From an uncultured Clostridium sp. (GTDB taxonomy: Bacteria > Bacillota > Clostridia > TANB77 > CAG-508), in NCBI GenBank assembly GCA_900554815.1, contig USIO01000010.1:1-51947 (forward strand): a DNA stretch of 51,947 nt, given 5' to 3'. The translations under genes were made by a program, and so were the position numbers. This document shows positions 9,177 through 17,162 of this stretch, piece after piece (the stretch's first letter is position 1; every line of letters begins with the position of its first letter). Under the pieces are notes generated by a model. It was given only the letters and a program-made list of their open reading frames with translations, ran no database searches and was not told where the DNA came from.

Positions 9177-10642
9177 TATTATCACCTTGCCTTTGTGATA
9201 TCTCTTTGTCATTTGCTAACTTATTTACATACTCTGTGTTTTGAAAATTATTTTTTCTTTGTGTATGGTTGTTTCGAGAATAACTATCAAAATTTCCTTC
9301 CGCCATTTTTGCACCAACACCCAAATATGCAGTTGTAGCCTTAGCACCACCTCTTACAATATTTCCTGCAACTGTCTTTGCCTTGCTTCCTTTACTTAAA
9401 CTATCCTTATTTTCTCCATTAGATTTAGTGATATTTACTGTATTCTTTTCTTTTGGTACAACATCCCTAATAGGGTTTACATTACCGTTATAGTCTTTTT
9501 CTGCACTTAAATTCATTGTAGGATTTATTACTGATTTTGCTCTTGATACAAAACCTTTTAAACCTCCACCAGAATTGTCGCCATTTGTGTTGCCACCATT
9601 ATTATTTCCAGTTGTTGGTGTTTTAAATTGCTCTTTTATAGCTGCTAAACCAAATCCAGCCATTGCACCCATACCAATTACACGATTTGTCATTTGTTCA
9701 TTGTCTACTCCGGCAATTCTTGAAGTTAGATTTTGTAGACAATTTAATAAAGCATCTGCTAGTGGTAATATCATCATAGCCCATATAAGAGATACTGCCC
9801 AGCCACCACCACTTGGAAGAAATGCTAAATATATAAGGAATAAGAAACAATATATAAATTGCATAAATATATTCATAATAATTTGTCCACCCCAAATAGC
9901 TGCTGCTGTAACATTTTTATTTACTATCCATAAGGCTGCTGCTATTGGTGTGAATATTGTAAATATAATAATTGTAAATTGCCTTACAATAAATTTTATA
10001 TTTAACTTAACAAAAAGATATATGAACATTGCTATAACTAATGCTGTTGTTATAGCATTTCCAGTCCTTATGCTTGTTAGCATACTGTCGCCAAGTGATG
10101 ATTCAAGAGAACCACTATTTGCAGCTGTTACTAATAAATAAACAAGACTATTATTTACATACAAAAGAAATCTTATAAATAGTGGGGCAAGAGCAATAGC
10201 AACACCACCAAAACATAGTCGCATTAAACTATCTTTTGCTTCGTTCTTTTTTGCTGTATTCATACCAGCATTCATAATCTTATATGAAAGTATAAATACA
10301 GCAATTAGAATTAAACAACCACTAATTATAGCAAAAACTTTGTACCAATTCATAGTCTTGTCCCATAGTTCTTGCGTAAAAGGAGATAAAGCATCTGCAC
10401 TTTGCCTATTATTGAAAATCAGTTCATCATAATCTTTGAAACCTACATTTGCATCTTCACCTGTGGTGAAATCAAAAACTGTCTGGGCAATACCACCGTA
10501 TGCACTCTGCAATTATTTTTTCAAAAAGTGATCCATCTTCACTTTTTATTTGTTCTTTAAAATCAGTTTCAGCAAAACAAAACGGAGATAATAAAAAAAG
10601 TATAGTAATTACAATTACAAAACTTTTAACTACTTTCTTCAA
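9160..10642 (-). CDS. VirB6/TrbL-like multi-pass channel protein (one CGGN site)
   Basis: About 493 residues. A signal peptide (MKKVVKSFVIVITILFLL, then CFA) is followed by an acidic segment and at least six hydrophobic helices (residues about 105-330). The C-terminal tail is Gly/Asn-rich and hydrophilic (residues 350-493). This layout matches VirB6/TrbL-type inner-membrane channel proteins of Firmicute ICEs. The signal peptide is joined to the body only if CGGT at 10495-10498 is read as Gly (AECIGGIAQ); otherwise the first 48 codons are lost. TTG start with GGAGG seven bases upstream. Confidence 0.75.
10495..10498 (-). other. CGGT glycine quadruplet in the VirB6-like gene
   Basis: Follows ATA at codon 48 and fuses the signal peptide to the membrane body. 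The gene length minus one base is 1,482, a multiple of three. Confidence 0.8.
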
Positions 10643-10693
10643 ACTATTGCCTCCTATTTTTTAAGGTAGGGCAATAGAAAACACTATATTATT

Positions 10694-12515
10694 TTAGGTA
10701 AATACAAATTGTTCTTCATAAGGTGTTATTACAAATTTAATTGCAGTAACACTATTGTTTAAACTTATAATACATTGACCTGGACTTGCCGCAGTTAAGA
10801 AATTTTTTGTTCCTTCTGATAGATTAAAGAAATCTACAACAGCATCAACAGAACCAGGACTTTGCTTAAAGATATACCTAGTTGAGCAGATATTTATTAT
10901 TGTTTTTCCGTTCTTCACAACCGCAAAAATTCATCTATAAATTGACTTCCGGATAAATAAAGGAACATTATATTTGCGACCGTCGGCGTGCTACATTTAC
11001 TAGAAATTCTGCTGATTCTTGATATTTTAAAAATAACCATGCTTCATCACATACGATAATTTTCTTTTTATCTCTATTCTTTAATACATACTTTTGCCAA
11101 ACCCATGTTAATATTACAAAACTAGAATATAACTTGGTAAATTCATCTTTTACTTCTGACATATCAAAACAAATGATATCTTCGCTTGATAAAATTTTGC
11201 TTTCACAATCAAACATACCGCAATGAATTGCCCTTCAAGAAAGGAACTAATATATTCGATAGTTCTTCACAATTACCTCTTTCTTTCAATTTTTTTTGAA
11301 AGTCTGTAAGAGTTGGCATTTTTTTAGGTATCCTTCCAACTGCATATTTTCCATTGTCTAGTTTTCCACCTTTTTTTTCAAAAAGTGAATTTACATCACT
11401 TGTAATGCCTTTTCCTGCATATAATTGATTTACAATTACCTCAATTTCTGTATTTTCTGTACCTGTTAATGTCCTTCCATAATTTCTACAAATTGTGCCA
11501 AGTAATGCTCTTATTTCTGCCACTTTATCTAAGATATTGATAAATTGCATATTACCTTTGGTATCTGGCTCAATTTCAAATGGATTTACACCTGCAGATT
11601 TTCCTTGTTCTATTTTAATTACTTTTCCACCAAGCATTTTAGTAAGATTTGTATATTCTCCTTCAACATCTATAAAAAAAGCACCACAACCGAGTAGTTG
11701 CAATGTTTCTAGCAGTTAATGTTTTAAGTGCTACACTTTTACCACCTCCACTTGTACCACAAATAAATACATGAGGGTTAGGTAGGGTAGGTGGACCAAT
11801 AAAAGTATCAACATATACAGGAGCATTTGTATACATATTTCTCCCTATGAAAATACCTCTATCATGTGAAAGATTAGGGTTAGATATTGGTATTAAAGTG
11901 GCAATTCCGACCTGCGACCATATTTCTTTCGTAATTTGGAATAGGTACTTCACCAGTAGGAAGCATTGTTTTTAGACCTTCAACTTGCCTAAATGTTAAA
12001 GTTCTTATCATAGCAGTCTTTTTATTTAATTCACTTTCCAATATCTTTGTCTTTTCGTTTAAATCTTCAAGAGTTTCAGCATTCACAGAAATAAAAATTG
12101 TAGCAAAAAAGAGTTTATCTTGATTTGTTTGAATAAGCATTCTTAGATCTTCTAAATCTCCAATTTGCTTTTCTAACTCTGGAAGATGCAAAATATTACC
12201 TTGTCTTGAATATGTTGCATATTCAGACTGACTTTGCACTAATTTTTTAGTTAATTGGTTAATTACATTGCCATTACTTGAAGGCTCTATTTTTACAGAA
12301 ATATTGATATTTCCAATATGAAATAAGTCATCAAGCCAACTAACCCAAGTCTGTTCAGGGTAAATTGTCATTGCAAAAATTCTTGTGAATTTGTTATATC
12401 CTAAAATTAAATAATCTTTTTTCTCTTGCAATGTTTCAGGAAGCAGTATGTCTGCCATAGTAAGAATATTATCAAATATGTTTATTTCTTTTTGCTTTTT
12501 GTTTTTTCCCAACAT
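10694..12515 (-). CDS. virB4: VirB4-type conjugation ATPase (seven CGGN sites)
   Basis: Cytoplasmic ATPase that powers the conjugative type IV secretion system. The N-terminal domain (residues 1-200) is of TraC/VirB4 type; Walker A GTSGGGKS is near residue 258; Walker B IIVCDEAWLF near 484; an ARRGRKYNVP segment and a C-terminal RecA-like end follow. The plain reading frame breaks the gene into at least four pieces. Reading seven CGGN quadruplets as Gly gives one protein of 604 residues, and 1,822 minus 7 bases is exactly 605 codons. The segments restored include ATTGCGAFFIDVEGEY and FIGSQFIDEFLG. Overlaps the upstream membrane protein gene; start ATG with GGAGG. Family call is firm. Confidence 0.9.
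10907..10982 (-). other. Cluster of CGGN quadruplets 4-7 of virB4
   Basis: Four sites within 76 bases: 10979-10982 (CGGT after CGA), 10948-10951 (CGGA after ATC), 10920-10923 (CGGT after TTG) and 10907-10910 (CGGA after GAA). Intervals are 27, 24 and 9 bases. They restore ARRGRKYNVPLFIGSQ and DEFLGCEEGKT. Confidence 0.85.
11217..11220 (-). other. CGGT glycine quadruplet 3 of virB4
   Basis: Follows TTG, 156 codons after site 2, and gives KGNSLGMFDCE. Confidence 0.85.
11689..11692 (-). other. CGGT glycine quadruplet 2 of virB4
   Basis: Follows ACT, 71 codons after the first site, and gives ATTGCGAFFID, the strand that follows the Walker A helix. Confidence 0.85.
11906..11909 (-). other. CGGA glycine quadruplet 1 of virB4
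   Basis: Follows GGT at codon 202 and gives MVAGGIATLIPISNP. The unshifted frame stops soon after. Confidence 0.85.
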
Positions 12516-13212
12516 ATAAGTTTTTTCCTCCTTCCTTTAAATTGCTAATATTTATAGCAGAATTTTTGTTTAATTCTCTATAAATTAAATTGTATAATTC
12601 ATCTTCATTTAATATTTCACAAACGATTTTTGCTCTCAATAAATTTCCTGTAAAAGACAATGACTTTCTGTTTAATTCTTCTAAGGCTTTATCATAAGTG
12701 CCATCATAACTTATAATTGCATAGTTTTTTACAACAGAAATAGTCCTGTTTTCCATAAGATTTTGTAAATAGTCAATTAGATATTCCTTATATTCTCTAA
12801 TCTTTACATTGCTTGTTTTATTTTTCTTAATAAGAGATATGACTTTACTTGTGTCTATGAACTCTGTTGTAGAAAAAAATTGAACTGGAAAATCTATTGC
12901 AAGAGCTGTTTGAATTAGCACATTTTCAATAGAATCTTGTTCAGAATTTGAAAGCATATTATAATCTATGTTTCCAAGCCTTATAACATTTGAATATCTA
13001 TTACCTAAGCAAATAATATTGTCTTTAATTTTAATTTGTAAAATATCAGTTAGTTGTTTTTTACCTTTTTTATCATTCTTATCTGCATTTTTGTCTTTTG
13101 TACCTATACTGTGTTTTGGTGCATTTACATTTTTCTTTTTATTGTTTAAATAAATGGCTGTACCTATAACAAAAAGTACAGTTAAAACTAAAAATATAAT
13201 CATTATTACCAT
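12472..13212 (-). CDS. Membrane-anchored partner of VirB4
   Basis: About 246 residues from ATG at 13212 (AGAGG about eight bases upstream; a GTG three codons earlier is possible). One N-terminal membrane helix (residues 1-23), a Lys/Asn-rich linker, then a mixed alpha/beta domain with IISYDGTYDKALEELNRKS. I do not recognise a catalytic motif. Its position between PrgI and VirB4, overlapping both, is where Clostridia ICEs encode a TcpA/TraC-linked membrane component, so a role in anchoring the ATPase is inferred. Confidence 0.5.
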   Translation of the reverse strand: MVIMIIFLVLTVLFVIGTAIYLNNKKKNVNAPKHSIGTKDKNADKNDKKGKKQLTDILQIKIKDNIICLGNRYSNVIRLGNIDYNMLSNSEQDSIENVLIQTALAIDFPVQFFSTTEFIDTSKVISLIKKNKTSNVKIREYKEYLIDYLQNLMENRTISVVKNYAIISYDGTYDKALEELNRKSLSFTGNLLRAKIVCEILNEDELYNLIYRELNKNSAINISNLKEGGKNLYVGKKQKAKRNKHI

Positions 13213-13508
13213 TTCAAACACCTCTTATATACAAAGTATTTTTTACGAAATAGGTATTTTAAGGCATAAAAAAAGAACTTATCAAAGTTCTGCTCACCTA
13301 TTTTTAGAAAAGTACACAATAAAAAGAAACTTGCAATTAGTAAAATAAATATTATTTTTAATACTATTGGAAGTGGTGTAGCAAGTAAAGCCAAACTTGA
13401 TGCACCTAGCATTAAATATACTACTTGCCTTAAACTAAGGTATCCACCGAAGATTTTTTCTTCGCGTTTAATATCAAATGGAACTTTAAATACTCTCATA
13501 AGCATCAC
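13206..13508 (-). CDS. prgI: PrgI-family membrane protein of the conjugation machine
   Basis: One hundred residues with the family signature FKVPFDIKREEKIFGGYLSL followed by two hydrophobic helices (LRQVVYLMLGASSLALL and PIVLKIIFILLIASFFLL) and LKIGEQNFDKFF. PrgI/TcpE-like proteins sit in the membrane next to VirB4. The stop overlaps the next start. Full length. Confidence 0.85.
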   Translation of the reverse strand: MMLMRVFKVPFDIKREEKIFGGYLSLRQVVYLMLGASSLALLATPLPIVLKIIFILLIASFFLLCTFLKIGEQNFDKFFFYALKYLFRKKYFVYKRCLKW

Positions 13509-13901
13509 CTATCCACCAAGTAATCCACCAGTATTGTTAGTTGCTACATTAACAATTATTCCAGCGATTATAAGACTTGCACCTAAAACAACGCCACCAC
13601 CACATATCCAGGCAAGTGAACCAATACTTTCAGCTCTTTTTTGAGGGTTATTTGAGTTTGCTATCATCTTTATTGCGGCAACTACAACACTTGCAAAGAT
13701 AAGAACACCACCAAGTGGCATTGCGATAGAAGTAATTACTCTTTTTATATTATCCGTTGCTTGTGTTACTTCGGCTGTTCCAATAGTAGTTCCACCTTCA
13801 GCTGCAAAAACCATATTAGTTTTTATAGCAAATAATGTAAGCATTGTTCCTATGGCTTTTAGTTTAGAAACTACATGCTTTTTACTTTTCTTTAAACTCA
13901 T
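13509..13901 (-). CDS. VirB2/TrbC-like pilin
   Basis: A 130-residue precursor. A long basic signal peptide ends near MVFA, followed by AEGGTT. Two hydrophobic helices (IASMPLGGV-type near residues 58-78 and GGGVVLGASLIIAGIIVNVA near 95-115) are separated by a short polar loop with NNPQKRAESIG. This two-helix plan just upstream of PrgI and VirB4 is typical of VirB2-like subunits. Strong GGAG ribosome site. Confidence 0.75.
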   Translation of the reverse strand: MSLKKSKKHVVSKLKAIGTMLTLFAIKTNMVFAAEGGTTIGTAEVTQATDNIKRVITSIAMPLGGVLIFASVVVAAIKMIANSNNPQKRAESIGSLAWICGGGVVLGASLIIAGIIVNVATNNTGGLLGG

Positions 13902-13959
13902 TTAAACATCATCTCCTTATATAGTGTTAGGGCAAACTTTAAGGAGATTTACTATATAC

Positions 13960-14208
13960 TTAAATCATATTTTTAAAGTGTACGAAGATAGGGGGAATTG
14001 ATAAGAAAAATATTATTACTATCAATAGACTTGGTACAGCTATTAAAAATTTTGATTTTAGCTTTTGTGATTTTATCAAACACCCTATGGCTAGCAAAAC
14101 CAAAGATAATATTAGCAAACTTACTAATACAATAAGTGTAATCTTAAATACTATAAATAGGGTGGATGAAACAATATTTTCAAAATTATTCATATAACTA
14201 TCTAACAT
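13960..14208 (-). CDS. Small two-helix membrane protein of the ICE
   Basis: Eighty-two residues with two strongly hydrophobic segments (TLFIVFKITLIVLVSLLILS and FLIAVPSLLIVIIFFLSI) joined by a short basic loop. GGAG ribosome site eight bases upstream. Lies between the replisome organiser and pilin genes. Function unknown; probably part of the conjugation membrane complex. Confidence 0.5.
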   Translation of the reverse strand: MLDSYMNNFENIVSSTLFIVFKITLIVLVSLLILSLVLLAIGCLIKSQKLKSKFLIAVPSLLIVIIFFLSIPPIFVHFKNMI

Positions 14209-14220
14209 ACAATCAGCTCC

Positions 14221-14992
14221 TTATGTAGTGTTATCAGTATATTTATTGATAATTGTTTTTTTATAGTAAGATAAGAAATTATCTGTATTATAGCTTTTAC
14301 ATAGATTATAGAGATTTATTAGTTCTTCTCTTTTTACCCTTGATAATATATTTTGAAATTGCTCTATTTCTAACTGATAAAGAGTATATAAGATGATTTT
14401 TAGCATTTCTATTTTGTCATCTTGAAATGTCTTTAAAATGTCAGCAGTATAATTAAATTCTAATTTTTCAATCAATTCATAAAAATTTTGTGAAATTTTA
14501 GGGCTTTTATTTATTATTAAATTAAATAAATCATCAATCATCTTTATATCTATATCTATCTCTCCGTAACAAATTTGTTACAGGTGTGTTACTACTTGTT
14601 ACTTCACCGTTACATTGTAACATTTTATATTTTTCTCTATGCTTTCTAACTCTTGCAGCACTAGAACCTTCGCTACCGATTAAATCTTGCATTTCTGATA
14701 GCATAAATGTATCTTCATCAAAAAATTCAATGGTCTTTGTTTTTTCAAGTGCTGTTAATAATATCTTAACAATAGTTACATCTTCATCAAGTGTCATAGC
14801 AATTTCTTCTGCCATAGATTCGCATAAATGTTCATATACAAAGATTCCTTCGCTTTTAAGAAGTTTTAATTGCAATTTTAGATAGATTAGTAGTATCTTA
14901 TCCCCATCTGGCAACTTACGGAGAAATTTACTTGTTTTATTATCAAAAAAAGTATCATATAACTTCAACCAGTAATATCTCTTTTCTTTCAA
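14221..14992 (-). CDS. Phage-type replisome organiser (N-terminal domain plus C-terminal extension, one CGGN site)
   Basis: A 256-residue protein when CGGA at 14563-14566 is read as Gly. The N-terminal 120 residues (RYYWLKLYDTFFDNKTSKFL, a winged-helix region, SSAARVRKHREKYK) match the phage replisome organiser N-terminal family (PF09681), which binds an origin and loads the helicase. The linker then reads VTNLLGEIDIDIKM, typical of the acidic linker in this family, and continues into an alpha-helical C-terminal domain. Without the +1 step the first part ends in RRDRYRYKDD and the second looks like a separate 106-residue gene. TTG start overlapping the TGA of the upstream gene, with GAGGAGGG upstream. 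Confidence 0.75.
14563..14566 (-). other. CGGA glycine quadruplet joining the two halves of the replisome organiser
   Basis: Follows TTA at codon 142. In the plain frame a TGA stop comes only ten codons later, so both a short and a long protein would be possible if decoding were partial. Confidence 0.7.
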
Positions 14993-15252
14993 GTTTCTCC
15001 CTCCTCATCTTTCATAAAAGGTGCATCATCTATGTCCTGCATATTCATAATATTATCAAATAAGTCATTTTCCATTTGTTGATTTTGTAATTGAGTAACT
15101 GCAATTTCTTCCAATAAAACCATATCATTTTCATAACCGTTAATTTCAATATTATTGTCCGTATCAACAGTTATTGAAATTAGTTCTGTTCCTCTTTTTA
15201 TCAATATTGCAATATCTTCATTACTTTTTGTTATAATTTTGCGAATTTTCAT
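14989..15252 (-). CDS. Small acidic ICE protein of unknown function
   Basis: Eighty-seven residues. The N-terminal half forms a likely beta sheet (KIRKIITKSNEDIAILIKRG, LISITVDTDNNIEING) and the C-terminal third is acidic with several Met and Asp (NIMNMQDIDDAPFMKDEEGE). AGGAGGTGAT precedes the ATG. Its TGA overlaps the TTG of the replisome organiser, so they are translationally coupled. I do not recognise the family. Confidence 0.55.
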   Translation of the reverse strand: MKIRKIITKSNEDIAILIKRGTELISITVDTDNNIEINGYENDMVLLEEIAVTQLQNQQMENDLFDNIMNMQDIDDAPFMKDEEGET

Positions 15253-15355
15253 ACTGTATCACCTCCTCATCTGATTTTTTACCTGCTAAAATGCAAGCAT
15301 ATAAAAAGAGGCTAATATTAGCCCCTATAATTAAACCAATTATAAATTGTACCAT
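15221..15355 (-). CDS. 44-residue membrane peptide (DUF3789-like)
   Basis: Very short gene, ATG with TAGGAG upstream. The product has one membrane helix (FIIGLIIGANISLFLYACIL) and a charged C-terminus with KSDEEV. This matches the general plan of DUF3789 proteins found in phages and ICEs of Firmicutes. It is first in the leftward operon and its end overlaps the next gene by 32 bases. Function unknown. Confidence 0.55.
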   Translation of the reverse strand: MVQFIIGLIIGANISLFLYACILAGKKSDEEVIQYENSQNYNKK

Positions 15356-15379
15356 TTTTAACATCTCCTAAAAAAATAC

Positions 15380-15493
15380 TGGGGGAAAGATTTTTTGAAT
15401 GGGGGAAACAGAAAAATGCCCAAATATAAAGGTTTTTACATCTGCCCCCAAAGTTCCCCCAGAGGTTATTTTTGATGCCCCCAAATTCCCCCA
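15380..15493. repeat. TGGGGGAA inverted/direct repeat cluster upstream of the replication genes
   Basis: Two direct copies of TGGGGGAAA lie 20 bases apart (15380-15388, 15400-15408), and two direct copies of TGCCCCCAAA-type units, each followed by TTCCCCCA (15443-15461 and 15476-15493), lie 33 bases apart. TTCCCCCA is the complement of TGGGGGAA, so the set has iteron-like direct and inverted symmetry. It sits just upstream of the leftward replication operon. It could be an origin, an oriT or an operator; I cannot decide. Confidence 0.5.
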
Positions 15494-15575
15494 AAAAGTA
15501 GTTTTATAATAAACTTTTTCAATTTTTCTTAAACCATATTAAACTATTTTAAATTTTTGCAATTTTTCAAAAAAA

Positions 15576-15604
15576 TTGACAAACCCTCTATTTTAAAGTA
15601 TAAT
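15576..15604 (+). promoter_or_regulatory. Consensus sigma-A promoter reading towards the attachment site
   Basis: TTGACA at 15576-15581 and TATAAT at 15599-15604 with a 17-base spacer. The transcript would cross the tRNA 3' fragment and end at the hairpin near 15744-15784, giving an RNA of roughly 170 bases with no convincing gene. Confidence 0.65.
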
Positions 15605-15693
15605 ATCAAAAAAATACTGTTTTATGAAATGATTTATAATATGCAGGGATGAAATATATTTTAGAGCGTATGCCAACTACGAAGTCTGAGCTT

Positions 15694-15721
15694 GGGGGTT
15701 CAAGTCCCTCTAGCCGCACCA
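15694..15721 (+). tRNA. tRNA 3' fragment (T-arm, acceptor 3' strand, CCA): ICE attachment site
   Basis: GGGGG, loop TTCAAGT and CCCTC form a T-arm, followed by TAGCCGC, A and CCA. The matching 5' acceptor strand GCGGCTA and the D and anticodon arms are missing upstream, where ICE sequence lies. This is the usual result of integration into a tRNA 3' end. The tRNA is not certain; a long variable arm could point to Leu or Ser type. Confidence 0.7.
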
Positions 15722-15743
15722 AATTCTTATATTTATATTTTTT

Positions 15744-15784
15744 AATTAAAGCACTTATGCTAAAAATAGGTGCTTTAATTTTTT
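15744..15784 (+). terminator. Terminator after the tRNA fragment
   Basis: AATTAAAGCAC pairs with GTGCTTTAATT across a 15-base loop and is followed by T residues. It fits the original terminator of the tRNA gene. Confidence 0.75.
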
Positions 15785-15869
15785 GTAATATAAAAAAATT
15801 ATCATTTTCAATAAGTATCATAATCATATTATTACTATACCTGCATAAATTATTATTAGGTGATATATT

Positions 15870-16689
15870 GTGGAAACTTTACAAATTGGTTCTACAGGTC
15901 CAAATGTAGAACTTTTACAATCAGTTCTTCAAAAGATTGGGTACTTTTCTCGGTAATATAGATCGGTATTTTTGGAGCAATTACAAAAAATTCTGTTATT
16001 AAATTTCACCAAGATTTTCGGTTTAATCCCTGATGGTATTGTTGGCCTAGCCACCTGGAACGCCTTATTCCCTTATTTAAATGGATATACTATATATACT
16101 GTTAAAAACAATGGTTCTTTGTATAATATCGCTAATAAATTTTCAACAAGAATCAGCCGAATAAAATATGCTAATCCTAATTTAGAGTCTAATAGTATAT
16201 ATCCTGGACAAAGGATTATAGTCCCATTTGGTTATATTGTCCCTACTAATATTAGCTATACTTATGAAATAATGCAAAATAATATTTCTGCATTAAAAAC
16301 TATTTATCCTTTCTTACAAATAGAAAGTATAGGTAAAAGTGTTTTAGGAAAAGATTTAACTGTAGTTCGTATTGGCAAAGGAACAAAACAGGTTTTTTAT
16401 AATGGTGCCTTTCATGCAAATGAATGGATTACTGCTACTCTTTTAATGAAATTTATTGAGAATTTTTGTATTTCTTATGTAACAAATTCTGACATTTATG
16501 GATACAGTACTCATAATATTTTTGATACCGTATCTATTTATATTGCCCCCATGATAAACCCTGATGGTGTAAATCTAGTAACAGGTATGTTTAAATCTTC
16601 TAGTATTTATGAGCAGGCTCAAAAGATTTCAAATAACTACCCTTCTATTCCATTTCCTAGTGGTTGGAAGGCAAATATAGAAGGTGTGG
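15870..16689 (+). CDS. PGBD-LysM-M14 peptidase, 5' part (interrupted by the serine-recombinase island; three CGGN sites)
   Basis: N-terminal half of a cell-wall peptidase resembling gamma-D-glutamyl-L-diamino acid endopeptidases. A GTG start with AGGTGA upstream begins METLQIGSTGPNVELLQ, a peptidoglycan-binding domain (residues 1-70), then LysM (YTVKNNGSLYNIANKF) and the M14 domain with zinc site FHANEW near residue 180 and MINPDGVNL. Reading CGGT at 15951, 15964 and 16019 as Gly restores YFSGNIDGIFGAITKN and DFGLIPDGIVG, all conserved in PGBD domains. The reading frame runs into island DNA at KANIEGV. The other half is at 25650-26109. Confidence 0.9.
15951..16022 (+). other. Three CGGT glycine quadruplets in the M14 peptidase gene
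   Basis: CGGT at 15951-15954 (after TCT), 15964-15967 (after GAT) and 16019-16022 (after TTT). Intervals of 9 and 51 bases. The three Gly residues restored are the ones typical of peptidoglycan-binding repeats (SG-x-IDG-x-FG). Confidence 0.88.
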
Positions 16690-16708
16690 TTTTAAAAAAC
16701 TACCAACC
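16659..16708 (+). repeat. Left attachment site of the serine-recombinase island
   Basis: The core AGGTGTGG (16682-16689) is repeated at the right end (25646-25653). GG at 16683-16684 is the likely two-base crossover. Positions 16685-16708 (starting TGTGG, ending TACCAACC) form the island-side arm. Confidence 0.85.
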
Positions 16709-16759
16709 ATAATCTAAATTTCTTGTAATTTCCAATTTACAAAACTAAAAACTTTTATA

Positions 16760-17095
16760 TTATTTATTTTTTAACTTTCCACACTGCATACATCTTCCTG
16801 TAATGTTTGCACATGAAGAGCATATTTTAGGTATTGCTGTATTAGGGTTCTGATATTTTTTATTACAAAGTTGACACTTATATGGAGTAATAGCAGTTCC
16901 TGCCAACATACGATGTTCAGAATCTTCATGCATAGGATTATCATCATCCTTAGAACAATAATCACTTCCATATATTTTATATCCTTTTGATATAATATTA
17001 TCGTCTGAATATGTATTGTTTATGTAAAAAAACAAAACTACAATTAAAGCAATTATTGCTATCATAATTGATCCAATAATAATTCTCTTTTTCAT
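16760..17095 (-). CDS. Membrane-anchored Cys-rich zinc-ribbon protein
   Basis: About 111 residues. One N-terminal membrane helix (residues 4-26), then a polar segment, then three CxxC pairs (KCQLCNKKY, ICSSCAN, RCMQCGKLK) near the C-terminus, probably binding zinc outside the cell. Preferred ATG has GGGGAGA upstream; a start six codons earlier is possible. It is the cargo gene nearest the left att site. Similar Cys-rich tails are widespread but I know no function. Confidence 0.5.
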   Translation of the reverse strand: MKKRIIIGSIMIAIIALIVVLFFYINNTYSDDNIISKGYKIYGSDYCSKDDDNPMHEDSEHRMLAGTAITPYKCQLCNKKYQNPNTAIPKICSSCANITGRCMQCGKLKNK

Positions 17096-17162
17096 ACTAC
17101 ATCTCCCCTTCATTAATAATATTACTAAAGTTCTTCGAATTTTTCAACATTTTTTATAGATT

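Noticed and set aside
14221..14541. Separate 106-residue gene downstream of the replisome organiser
   Set aside because: It has no ribosome site of its own and is in the exact +1 frame of a CGGA site upstream, with a linker typical of the family.
15694..15721. tRNA fragment as the CGGN-decoding tRNA
   Set aside because: The fragment lacks an anticodon arm, and the only CCG is in the acceptor strand.
15649..15909. Rightward reading frame across the tRNA fragment
   Set aside because: It runs through the T-arm, acceptor end and terminator and has no family pattern; chance frame.
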